A stretch of DNA of 47,362 nucleotides from positions 1 to 47,362 of the forward strand of contig CAIRBT010000008.1 of the NCBI GenBank assembly GCA_903876875.1. Reading direction: 5' to 3'. Shown piece after piece: positions 8,995 through 16,870 of the stretch (its first letter is position 1; each line of letters opens with the position of its first letter). This stretch comes from an uncultured Geobacteraceae bacterium. GTDB lineage: Bacteria > Desulfobacterota > Desulfuromonadia > Geobacterales > Pseudopelobacteraceae. The position numbers and the translations under genes were made by a program. The notes under the pieces were generated by a model that saw nothing but the letters and a program-made list of their open reading frames with translations, did no database searches and was not told the origin of the DNA.

Positions 8995-9789
8995 ATGGGG
9001 GTACCATTGGTGAACTGGCGTGTCCTGATTATAATCTTACTGGTATGTGGAATGCAGATTCCCCGTCCTGCAATTGCCGCAGGTGCTCAGGAATCTGTCT
9101 GTATACAGTGCCATTCAGCTCTGCCGGCCAAGCTTAGTATGTCGGTCAAGTTCTGGAAGACCAGTGTTCACGGAGAAAACGGCATCAGCTGTACCATCTG
9201 TCACGGAGGCGATCCCCAGGATGCTCTCCGCTCCATGTCTCCGGAGCGGGGCTTTCGCGGCATACCAGCACCCACTTCGGTGGCGTCACTCTGTGGCGGG
9301 TGCCATATGGGAGTGAACAAATTCTATATGAACAGTGCCCATGGAAAAGCTCTCGGAGCCGGTGGTCCCACCTGCGTCACCTGCCATGGTAGTCATGGTA
9401 TCAAGCGGGCTTCCCTTGAGCTGATTAGTAAAAAATACTGTTCCACCTGCCATACCTTTGAGAAGGCTCGCATGATTAGAAGTGCCATGTTAAAGCGCGA
9501 TACCATGCTCATGGCCATTGAAAAGAAAATTCAGGTTCTCAAACAGCAGGGGGTTGATACGGATAAGCTGGAAAAGCGCCTCTTTGCCCTGCGCAACCGT
9601 TTTCATGCCATGTTTCACAGTCTTGACATCAAGATGATCATACTGGAGTCCGATCATATCCAGGCCGAGTTGGAAAATGCCCGTGGGGCAGGGGGGATGG
9701 GCACCGGGCCCATGACCGGCACCGTGGCGATCGGCGGGGCATTGCTTGCTGCGCTGCTGTTTTATCTCATTAAAAAGAATATCTCCTAA
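8995..9789 (+). CDS. Pentahaem c-type cytochrome with C-terminal membrane anchor
   Basis: A 264-residue exported cytochrome. The N-terminus is a signal peptide (VLIIILLVCG, cleavage likely near AIAAG). Five CxxCH haem-binding sites lie at about residues 36, 66, 100, 127 and 149 (CIQCH, CTICH, CGGCH, CVTCH, CSTCH), with spare histidines that could be distal ligands. A helical, likely coiled-coil stretch follows (about 165-230), then a C-terminal helix (IGGALLAALLFYLI) and a KK tail, so it should face the periplasm anchored at its end. It follows mamQ by 34 bases and is probably cotranscribed. An electron-transfer role serving iron redox in the same compartment is inference. I do not assign it to a named Mad family. 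Upstream in-frame starts exist but overlap mamQ. Confidence 0.88.
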   Translation: MGVPLVNWRVLIIILLVCGMQIPRPAIAAGAQESVCIQCHSALPAKLSMSVKFWKTSVHGENGISCTICHGGDPQDALRSMSPERGFRGIPAPTSVASLCGGCHMGVNKFYMNSAHGKALGAGGPTCVTCHGSHGIKRASLELISKKYCSTCHTFEKARMIRSAMLKRDTMLMAIEKKIQVLKQQGVDTDKLEKRLFALRNRFHAMFHSLDIKMIILESDHIQAELENARGAGGMGTGPMTGTVAIGGALLAALLFYLIKKNIS

Positions 9790-9817
9790 TGTCATCTGCT
9801 TCGTAAATTCCCCCTCA

Positions 9818-9849
9818 CCCCCCTCTTGTAAAAGGGGGGATTTTTATTT
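9818..9849 (+). terminator. Rho-independent-type terminator after the cytochrome gene
   Basis: CCCCCC (9818-9823) and GGGGGG (9834-9839) form a six-pair stem around a ten-base loop, followed by ATTTTTATTT. It would end transcripts from mamI through the cytochrome gene, making the next gene at least partly separate. Similar C-rich/G-rich hairpins also occur as dispersed intergenic repeats. Confidence 0.55.
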
Positions 9850-9878
9850 GAACTAACGTAGCACCTGGAGTTCCACAC

Positions 9879-11093
9879 ATGACAACCAGCCGGATCGCCA
9901 CCAAACGTGCCCTTTTTCAATGGATAGCCACCCTTACCCTCTTGCTGTTACCACAGATCAAGATTGGCGGGCAATCACTGCTACGGCTGGATGCCCCCTC
10001 TCGGACGCTGCTGTTTTTTGGAGCCAGCATCCGGATAGAAGAGTTCTATCTATTTCTGATCGTCGTGCTCATTATGGTGTTCAGCTTTCTCTTTGTTACC
10101 ATGCTGTTTGGCCGGGTCTGGTGCGGTTGGTTCTGCCCCCAGACCACCATTACGGATCTGGCTGAGTTTTTTGACAAGAAAGCTGCCAAGCTGCTACCGA
10201 ACAAATATGCTGCCGGAGTCATCAAACAGGTTGCCGCTCTGCTGATCTCCTTCGTTGTTGCCTCTAACCTCATCTGGTACTTTATTCCCCCGGGGGAATA
10301 TTTCACCAGGCTCAGTCACGGAACACTGGGGCCGGTTGCCGGTATCTCTTTGGCCGCCATCTTTGCCCTTGTGTATTTCGATCTTCTGTTTGTCCGACGT
10401 CTCTTTTGTAAAATGGTCTGTCCCTACGGGCGAATCCAGCTGTTGACCATGGATCGTAATACCCTGACCCTTGAATTCAACCCCCTGCTCAAGGAGAGTT
10501 GCATCAGGTGTGGTGCCTGCACCAGAACCTGTCCCATGGGTATCGATATCAGAACCGGTCTGCAGATTGAATGTATCAACTGCGGCAGATGCCTCGATGC
10601 CTGTCGTGGGGTCATGTCCCGCATGAAAAAGGAAGGACTCATTCATTATACCTTCGGGGTACGCTCGGAAGGGGGGGGGAAACCGCTCAATCGTAAATCG
10701 GTGATGCTGGGGATGGTGCTTGTTATCCTGTCTGCTCTGCTGATTTATGGGGTGACCACCCGGAAAGAGGCTACCTTGAAAATTCAGCGGGCGTCAAATG
10801 GTGAGGTGCGACAGCTGCCCGATGGAGCGATTATTAACTTTTACACCGCTTTCATTGAGAATCGTTCAACTATTCAGGGTGTCTATTCGCTTCGAGTGGC
10901 ACCGGTTGCCGGTTTTACCACAGAATTAATCGGTCCGGCCCGGCAGATTACCATTGATGCCAACGGTAATCGTAAGGTGGATTTTGTGCTAAAGGTCTCT
11001 CCGGCACCCGCTTCCCGCAGGGATTTGGAGTTACAGCTGGTGAGGGGGGAAACGGTGATATCGGTCACGGCGGTGCCGCTACTGGTTAAGTAG
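9879..11093 (+). CDS. CcoG/RdxA/NapH-like membrane iron-sulphur protein
   Basis: A 404-residue inner-membrane polyferredoxin with about five helices. Two CxxxCP motifs (Cys82-Cys86 in WCGWFCP; Cys177-Cys181 in CKMVCP) are typical of the NapH/CcoG family. Two four-cysteine 4Fe-4S sites follow (Cys208/211/214/218 and Cys232/235/238/242). The C-terminal part after the fifth helix (about 275-295) resembles the periplasmic immunoglobulin-like domain of FixG/CcoG. CcoG reduces copper for cbb3 oxidase assembly; NapH passes quinol electrons to periplasmic partners. No cbb3 oxidase genes are nearby; instead it follows a pentahaem cytochrome and a mam-like run, so a redox role for that system is plausible. 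It is somewhat shorter than usual CcoG. A nine-G run (10671-10679) lies in the linker before the last helix. Confidence 0.85.
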   Translation: MTTSRIATKRALFQWIATLTLLLLPQIKIGGQSLLRLDAPSRTLLFFGASIRIEEFYLFLIVVLIMVFSFLFVTMLFGRVWCGWFCPQTTITDLAEFFDKKAAKLLPNKYAAGVIKQVAALLISFVVASNLIWYFIPPGEYFTRLSHGTLGPVAGISLAAIFALVYFDLLFVRRLFCKMVCPYGRIQLLTMDRNTLTLEFNPLLKESCIRCGACTRTCPMGIDIRTGLQIECINCGRCLDACRGVMSRMKKEGLIHYTFGVRSEGGGKPLNRKSVMLGMVLVILSALLIYGVTTRKEATLKIQRASNGEVRQLPDGAIINFYTAFIENRSTIQGVYSLRVAPVAGFTTELIGPARQITIDANGNRKVDFVLKVSPAPASRRDLELQLVRGETVISVTAVPLLVK

Positions 11094-11120
11094 GTTCCGT
11101 CCGGAAAGGGTGCTTTTTAC

Positions 11121-11139
11121 CCTAAGTTGGACAGACTCC
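11121..11139. repeat. Diverged third copy of the dispersed 3'-end repeat
   Basis: These 19 bases match the core of the repeat at 21807-21849 and 39681-39723 (CCTAAGT..GACAG.CTCC) with three mismatches. It abuts the ispE stop codon, just as the larC copy contains the larC stop. Confidence 0.5.
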
Positions 11140-11981
11140 TAGACCGTCTCCGTTACCTCTGCAAACCAGTCGCTGCCGGCACTGATTGCACTGCGTGCCC
11201 GCTCGGCACTTTCATGGCTGTTGAACATACCGAATACCGTGGGGCCGCTGCCGGACATCATGGCTCCGACGGCACCAAGAGCCAGTAAGCGTGCTTTAAT
11301 TTCAGCAATGACCGGAAAGGCCGGGATGGTTACCGCTTCCAGGTCATTGGCCAGATAGGTGGCGATGTGTTCGGGTGAGCTAAAATGCTTCGGCAGGGCA
11401 TTCAGCTCTTTTCTGCCGACTACCTGTAATGATCGATACACCCAGGGGGTAGCAACATGTACCCGTGGATTGACCAGCAGTATCCAGCAGTGGGGCATTG
11501 CGGGGAGCGGGGTGAGGATTTCACCGATACCTTCGGCCAGTGCCGGACGCTTGAAGATAAAAAACGGCACATCGGCACCGAGGGTGCGTCCCAACTCCAA
11601 CAGTTCCTGCTCCGTCTGCCCCAGATGTAACAGCTCGTTCAACCCCATGAGAACCGTTGCCGCATCGCTGCTCCCCCCCCCCAGACCGGCGGCAATTGGA
11701 ATCCTCTTCACAATATCAATCTTGATCCCCTCGTGGTATTCCGTTGCGTCACATAACGCCCGAGCCGCTTTCCAGGCGATGTTTTTCGGGCCGTCCGGGG
11801 CTCCCCGTGAACTACTGGTGACCTGAATACCGGGTGTTGAGGTGGTGGTGAGGGTAATATCATCGTAGAGTGACACCCGTTGCATAATCATACGAAGATC
11901 ATGGTAGCCATCAGCACGTTTTGCGATGACATCCAGCAGAAAGTTGATTTTTGCCGGTGCAGAAAGGGTGACAGTGGCCAA
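11139..11981 (-). CDS. ispE: 4-diphosphocytidyl-2-C-methyl-D-erythritol kinase
   Basis: A 280-residue GHMP kinase that phosphorylates CDP-methylerythritol at the 2-hydroxyl in the non-mevalonate isoprenoid pathway. The N-terminal APAKINFLLDV (Lys11), the ATP loop PIAAGLGGGSSDAA (about 95-108), Asp137 in LGADVPFF and the C-terminal MSGSGPTVFG loop are the IspE marks, and length is standard. The start is TTG at 11981, five bases after a clear GGAGGT. It stands alone on the minus strand between ccoG-like and cysE rather than next to prs or pth as in many genomes. Its glycine loop is encoded by a ten-G run (11673-11682 on the plus strand as C). Its stop codon touches a dispersed repeat. Confidence 0.95.
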   Translation of the reverse strand: MATVTLSAPAKINFLLDVIAKRADGYHDLRMIMQRVSLYDDITLTTTSTPGIQVTSSSRGAPDGPKNIAWKAARALCDATEYHEGIKIDIVKRIPIAAGLGGGSSDAATVLMGLNELLHLGQTEQELLELGRTLGADVPFFIFKRPALAEGIGEILTPLPAMPHCWILLVNPRVHVATPWVYRSLQVVGRKELNALPKHFSSPEHIATYLANDLEAVTIPAFPVIAEIKARLLALGAVGAMMSGSGPTVFGMFNSHESAERARSAISAGSDWFAEVTETV

Positions 11982-12062
11982 TTGTTACCTCCGGTACCCC
12001 TGAACGGGGATTGAAATACTCTGATGTTATAAAGAAAAAACATCGTCTTTGTCGAGAGGAAG

Positions 12063-12113
12063 TTTCACTTTTGGTGAAATGAATTTGACAGTTTTACCGG
12101 GTGTATGCTACCT
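12063..12113 (+). promoter_or_regulatory. Inverted repeat and possible promoter for cysE-lpxC
   Basis: TTTCAC (12063-12068) and GTGAAA (12074-12079) form a perfect inverted repeat, followed at once by TTGACA (12085-12090), a consensus -35. The -10 is weak: 17 bases on is CTACCT. The repeat overlaps where an upstream-binding regulator would sit. Confidence 0.35.
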
Positions 12114-12150
12114 GTGAGTAACCCTCAAGAATGAATGAAAGGTTTATTTT

Positions 12151-12828
12151 ATGTTTAAAAACATCCGTGAAGATATTAATTCGGTCTTTGAACGTGATCC
12201 GGCCGCCAGAAATGTGTTTGAAATAATCTTTTGCTATCCCGGTCTCCACGCCCTTTGGTTCTATCGGGTCGCCCACCTGTTCTGGGTTAACGAGTTGTTT
12301 TTTCTTGGACGCTTTACCTCCCACCTGGGTCGCTTTTTTACCGGTGTGGAGATCCATCCGGGGGCTAAAATCGGCAGAAAATTCTTCATCGACCATGGCA
12401 TGGGGGTGGTTATCGGTGAAACGGCGGAAATCGGCGATAACGTTACCCTCTACCATGGTGTTACCCTGGGGGGTGTCACCTGGGATAAGGTGAAGCGCCA
12501 CCCCACACTGCTTGATAATGTGGTAATCGGTTCCGGTGCCAAAGTGCTGGGGCCGTTTACCGTTGGCAGGGGTGCCAAGATCGGTTCCAACTCTGTGGTG
12601 GTCAAGGCTGTTCCTGATAATGCCACCGTGGTCGGCATTCCGGGGCGCATGGTCATGGCGGAAGAAAAAAAGGATACCGGTCGTGCCGATCTCCAGCATG
12701 GTCAGTTGCCCGACCCGGAAGCCAAGGCCATTGCCTGTCTCTTTGACCAGATTCGTGAACTGGAGCGGAAGTATGACGCCCTGGCGGCCGAACATGCCGA
12801 ACTGAAAGAAAGGGTTAACCGCCAATGA
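12151..12828 (+). CDS. cysE: Serine O-acetyltransferase
   Basis: A 225-residue hexapeptide-repeat acyltransferase that makes O-acetylserine from serine and acetyl-CoA, the entry step to cysteine. A short helical N-terminal domain leads into the left-handed beta helix with the catalytic [12 protein letters not shown] and the YHGVTLGG loop, then [11 protein letters not shown] and VVGIPGR. It is the short EpsC-type form, with an additional charged, probably helical C-terminal tail (about 175-225). It overlaps lpxC by ATGA, so the two are translationally coupled, which is an unusual pairing. The gene is unlikely to be an LPS hexapeptide transferase, because the catalytic motifs fit serine acetyltransferase closely. 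Confidence 0.93.
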   Translation: MFKNIREDINSVFERDPAARNVFEIIFCYPGLHALWFYRVAHLFWVNELFFLGRFTSHLGRFFTGVEIHPGAKIGRKFFIDHGMGVVIGETAEIGDNVTLYHGVTLGGVTWDKVKRHPTLLDNVVIGSGAKVLGPFTVGRGAKIGSNSVVVKAVPDNATVVGIPGRMVMAEEKKDTGRADLQHGQLPDPEAKAIACLFDQIRELERKYDALAAEHAELKERVNRQ

Positions 12829-13652
12829 TAAAACGGCAGACCACCATAAATCGCATTTTCAAGGTGTCGGGAATCGGTCTTCATAGTGGCCATGAGGTTA
12901 CGCTGGAATTCCTCCCCCGCCGTGAGTTTGGTATCGTGTTTGTCCATAAGGGGGTTCAAATTCCTGCCCGCTATGACATGGTTGCCGATACGAAGCTGTC
13001 CACCCAGATCGGTACCGGTGGGGTGGCGGTTTCAACCATTGAACATCTGATGGCAGCGTTTTATTTTTCCGGGATAACCAACTGTCTGGTCTATATCGAT
13101 GGCCCGGAGGTTCCCATTCTGGATGGCTCGGCGTGGGAGTTCTATCAGGGGATGTGGAAGGCCGGTGTCTATGAATTTCCCGAAAGTGGCGTGTATTTGA
13201 AGGTTCAGCGCCCCGTTGAGGTTCATCATAATGATTCCTGGGTTAAGATTAAACCGCTGAATACCCTGGAAATAACTATGTCTATCGAGTTTCGTGCGCC
13301 GGTTGGCAAACAGAAAAAACGGGTGACCGACGTTGAAAATGCCTTTGCCATCATCAACTCCCGCACCTTTGTGCTTCAGGAAGAAATTGAGGCGATCCGC
13401 AAGATCGGTCTGGCTCGGGGGGGCTCCCTTGATAATGCGGTGGTCATTGGCAGCGACGAAATCATGAATCCCCGGGGGCTGCGTTACAAGAACGAGCTGG
13501 TCAACCATAAGATTCTTGACCTGATCGGCGATTTTTACACCAGTGGTTATCGGATCCTTGGTAAGGTTGAGGCTAACAAAACGGGTCACTATCTTAATAA
13601 TATGTTATTGAAAGAGCTGTTTTCCGATCCCCGCAACTACTCACTTTATTGA
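12825..13652 (+). CDS. lpxC: UDP-3-O-acyl-N-acetylglucosamine deacetylase
   Basis: A 275-residue zinc enzyme for the committed step of lipid A synthesis. Zinc ligands are visible: His74 in STIEHLMAA, and His228 and Asp232 in [11 protein letters not shown]. Glu73 next to the first His is the expected general base, and His255 in KTGHYLNN is the catalytic histidine region. It is about 30 residues shorter than the E. coli enzyme, mostly at the C-terminus, but no catalytic part is missing. It starts inside the cysE stop (ATGA). Its 3' end overlaps the convergent AsmA-like gene by seven bases. Its presence marks the cell as Gram-negative with LPS. Confidence 0.95.
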   Translation: MIKRQTTINRIFKVSGIGLHSGHEVTLEFLPRREFGIVFVHKGVQIPARYDMVADTKLSTQIGTGGVAVSTIEHLMAAFYFSGITNCLVYIDGPEVPILDGSAWEFYQGMWKAGVYEFPESGVYLKVQRPVEVHHNDSWVKIKPLNTLEITMSIEFRAPVGKQKKRVTDVENAFAIINSRTFVLQEEIEAIRKIGLARGGSLDNAVVIGSDEIMNPRGLRYKNELVNHKILDLIGDFYTSGYRILGKVEANKTGHYLNNMLLKELFSDPRNYSLY

Positions 13653-16600
13653 CCGAGAATGACTTCGCCGGTATCGGTAAAAAGCTTTACCGGCAATTCA
13701 AAGGCCCGCACAAAAATATTCAGTAAGCCCTTTCCGAGGTTTTTAGCCGGAATTGCCGTTACCTGCGGATCTGACCATTTCCCCCTTGCTTCAAAATAGG
13801 CCGTCACCAGATTCTTATCCTTGCCGGTCAGGAGCCAGCCGACGATGGGAATCCGGTGGATGATCTTGTCCACCGTTTGGAGTGGCTGGGTGCCGATGGT
13901 CAGATTCAGCTCTTCCTTGATGATATCAACCGTGCCGACGATGGACATATTAATGGCGTTACTGTTAATGAAGACATCCTGGGTTGTGATGATGCCGTCC
14001 TTTACCGCCAAACTCCCTTTGATACTGTTGTAGGGCATGCCCCCGGACGCCATGTCAGGAAGTTTGAATTTCAGAAGTTGTGAGATATTTAAGATAGAAA
14101 AAACCTTTGACAGTGTACTGAACTTTCTGATTTTTCCGCCGGTGGCATGGATCCGGATGTTGCCCAGGGCATTTTTCTTGAGTTCCAGGGGGGTGGCACC
14201 CCGGGTGGTAAGGTTGCCGTGCAGTGCCAGGGTGCCGGTAACTCCCTCCGGGATATTGAGAGCGGTGGAGAGTTTGTCGGCATCTGCCTGAACCAGGTCG
14301 ATGGTCAGGTCGTAGCGATCTCCCTGCTCTCCACCTGCCGCTATTCTCCCCTTGGCGGTCAGTTTTCCCCCATAGATCCCGGTGGTGAGGTTTTGCAGAT
14401 AGATGGTGCCGTTGTCCTGCTGTGCGATGACATTTAGTTTGTTGAGTGCCAGTTTACCTAGGGTGGCGTTTTCTGCGTTAAGCGTGAGCTTGATATCGGT
14501 GTTTTGCCCATGGACAGCGTCATGCTTGGGGGGAGATGAAAATATTTTCAGATCGTCAAGGTCCAGTTTTGTCGAAGTGATGACAACGGTGGCCTGGGGA
14601 TTTCGTCCCGTAAGATAGGTGCCGTTCAGGGCAAAGTTTGAATTATTGAGCGTTCCTGAGGCGTTTTTAACCGTGATGGTGTCGGACGTAAGGTTGAAGC
14701 GGGCGTTAAGCCGGTTAACGCCGTTACTACTCTTTGCATCGGCCAGATTGATATCACGAAGGTACAGAAGTGGTGACGTGACTGTAAAGTCTCCGTCCGG
14801 GTTCTTCAGACTCTTGATAGCGGCCTTCAAGCCCAGAGTTGAACTGCCGTAGCGGGCACCCATCATGGTTGTTTCCATGCTGTTACCCAGAAAATTGAGG
14901 GTACCACTGATGCCGGTCACCGGTTTTAAGCGTTCATCGGCCAGTATGCTGAAATGGGAGATGTTGATGGCACCATGGTAATCCAAAGCACTCATGTCAG
15001 ATGGATCTCCTCCCGCTTTAATGTGAGCCTGTACCGTACCTGCCAGTTTATATTTTCGCCAGAGGGGAACAATCGGCAGGGCATCGCTTAGGGTAAAGGA
15101 GTTTGTGGTCAGATCGAAGCCCACGTAGGGGGCTTCATCATACCCGATGAGGCCGCTGCCGGTGACGACTAACGGCAGCAATTCATAATGAACGGCGGTA
15201 ACTTTGGTGGACGTACCGGTGATAATGGTGCTGAAGGTGAGGTTGTTGGCCATGGTGGACGGCTTGTTGACATATCCCGGCAGGTTGTAGGCGGCCGATT
15301 GCAGATCCCAGTCTCCATCCATGTGGTAGGAGGAGTAATGTCCCCGACCGGTGAGGTGCAACTGGGACAGATTGCTGTATTCAAGTTTAGAAAGTCCGGC
15401 TATGCCGGCAATCCAGGCAATTTCGGGACTGCGGGGGGAAATGTTCATTTTAACCGGATAGTCGGCCGTTTTTTTAGTATTATATTCCGTGATGGAGCCA
15501 TCAAGGGTAAAGGGTGAGGTGCCGAAGTTACCCCCCATGCCGATCAGATTAAAGCTATTGCCTTTCAGTTCCACGGTGCCTTTTAACTTGTTAAATTGGG
15601 GTGCCCGGGGACCGTAGCTCAAGATGGCATCGGAGACCTGTCCCCGTATCAGCAGGGTATTACCGTTCTGCCCAATCTCCATGTGGGCGATCTGGCTGAT
15701 GCGTCCCTCCAGCACGCCGGTATCCAGCTTAAAAATACCGGCTTTAATCTTGTTTTCTATGTAATCGGAGGTGCCGCTTTCGATGATTCCGTAGGGGACG
15801 TACTGCCTGACATCCTCGTAACGGAATGTGGAGGGGGTGCTTGCTTTGGTAACAATGAGGGGATCCTTGGTGAGATAGTCGGAAATCTTGAAATCCCCTT
15901 TGATTCTGAATCCTTCCATGCCAAGATCGACGCTTGACACAGAAATCATCTGCTTGGTCAGTTTCAGTGCGTAGTCAAGGTGCAGTGCTTTTGGTTTGAG
16001 TGTTGCGTGGAAGATTGAGGGCCATTGCACCGTGGCATCGTTAATCAACAGCTTTCCCTTGGCAGAAAAATCCTGGGGCTTACCCTGAAAGCTGGTGGCG
16101 ATGTCCAACCTGCCGCCGGTGGTGGGGAAGGGGATGAATTTGCCAAAATAGGGCCAAAATTTTCCTATCTCCGCCTGTTTGAGGGTTAGGTTGCCATCAA
16201 TGACCGTCTCCCGTAATGAGGTGCCCTGGGGGGGGAGCTGGAGCGCTCCAGCCAGTTCCAGATGGGTCGGCGCGCCATGTGCCGCAGCGATGTCGGCCGA
16301 CAGTTTGAGTTGCCCCTTACGCCCCGGCGTGATGTGTTGTGTCGTGAGGGTGATGTTGTGAATCTGTGCAGAAAACGGTTCTTTCTGGATATACTGATCG
16401 CGCCACTGTACGGTACCCTTGGTGATACGGAATTTATTGATATGCACCGACATGCCATTTTCATCCTGCTTCAGCAGATCGTCAAAATTAAAAGTGCCAT
16501 CACTCCGACGGCTCAGTGAAATGGTGGCCTGGTCAAGACTCAGATTCCTGATTTCGACTCTCTTTTCCAGCAGGGGAATCAGAGCCAGTTTGACGGTCAG

Positions 16601-16870
16601 TTGGCGTGCGGAGATGAAATCGGTCGTTCCGTCCCGTTCTTTGATGGTAAACGCTTTGAATTCCAGTGATGGGCCAAAATGCCAGGCAAAGGAGCCGGTG
16701 TCGAAAGAAACCTGACGATTGAGGCTCTTCTGAAGAGCAGACAGTATTTCGGTGCGGTAGCCGTTAACATCAAGAAGATAGGGGAGGAAAAGTGCCGTTG
16801 CCGTCAGCAGCGTCGCCACCGTTGCCAGAACAACGCCAAAAAATTTAAAAGATCTTGATGAAATTTTCAC
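13646..16870 (-). CDS. Large AsmA-family envelope protein
   Basis: A 1074-residue protein with one N-terminal membrane helix (about 9-31) and a very long, beta-rich periplasmic body typical of the AsmA/YhdP/TamB repeating-beta-groove group. The start SFKFFGVVLATVATLL, the YRTEILSALQKSLNRQVSF segment and the C-terminal block (GSLAVKDGIITTQDVFI, LNLTIGTQPLQTVDKII, IPIVGWLLTG) match AsmA-like N- and C-terminal domains. These proteins bridge the two membranes and are thought to move phospholipids to the outer membrane. GTG start at 16870 overlaps the CorC-like stop (GTGA), so the two are coupled. The position back-to-back with lpxC fits an envelope role. Confidence 0.85.
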   Translation of the reverse strand: MKISSRSFKFFGVVLATVATLLTATALFLPYLLDVNGYRTEILSALQKSLNRQVSFDTGSFAWHFGPSLEFKAFTIKERDGTTDFISARQLTVKLALIPLLEKRVEIRNLSLDQATISLSRRSDGTFNFDDLLKQDENGMSVHINKFRITKGTVQWRDQYIQKEPFSAQIHNITLTTQHITPGRKGQLKLSADIAAAHGAPTHLELAGALQLPPQGTSLRETVIDGNLTLKQAEIGKFWPYFGKFIPFPTTGGRLDIATSFQGKPQDFSAKGKLLINDATVQWPSIFHATLKPKALHLDYALKLTKQMISVSSVDLGMEGFRIKGDFKISDYLTKDPLIVTKASTPSTFRYEDVRQYVPYGIIESGTSDYIENKIKAGIFKLDTGVLEGRISQIAHMEIGQNGNTLLIRGQVSDAILSYGPRAPQFNKLKGTVELKGNSFNLIGMGGNFGTSPFTLDGSITEYNTKKTADYPVKMNISPRSPEIAWIAGIAGLSKLEYSNLSQLHLTGRGHYSSYHMDGDWDLQSAAYNLPGYVNKPSTMANNLTFSTIITGTSTKVTAVHYELLPLVVTGSGLIGYDEAPYVGFDLTTNSFTLSDALPIVPLWRKYKLAGTVQAHIKAGGDPSDMSALDYHGAINISHFSILADERLKPVTGISGTLNFLGNSMETTMMGARYGSSTLGLKAAIKSLKNPDGDFTVTSPLLYLRDINLADAKSSNGVNRLNARFNLTSDTITVKNASGTLNNSNFALNGTYLTGRNPQATVVITSTKLDLDDLKIFSSPPKHDAVHGQNTDIKLTLNAENATLGKLALNKLNVIAQQDNGTIYLQNLTTGIYGGKLTAKGRIAAGGEQGDRYDLTIDLVQADADKLSTALNIPEGVTGTLALHGNLTTRGATPLELKKNALGNIRIHATGGKIRKFSTLSKVFSILNISQLLKFKLPDMASGGMPYNSIKGSLAVKDGIITTQDVFINSNAINMSIVGTVDIIKEELNLTIGTQPLQTVDKIIHRIPIVGWLLTGKDKNLVTAYFEARGKWSDPQVTAIPAKNLGKGLLNIFVRAFELPVKLFTDTGEVILGQ

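Noticed and set aside
12094-12825. 243-codon open frame antisense to cysE
   Set aside because: Lies entirely opposite a well-supported cysE; the protein has no recognisable domain and no ribosome-binding site. A shadow of the strong codon pattern on the other strand.
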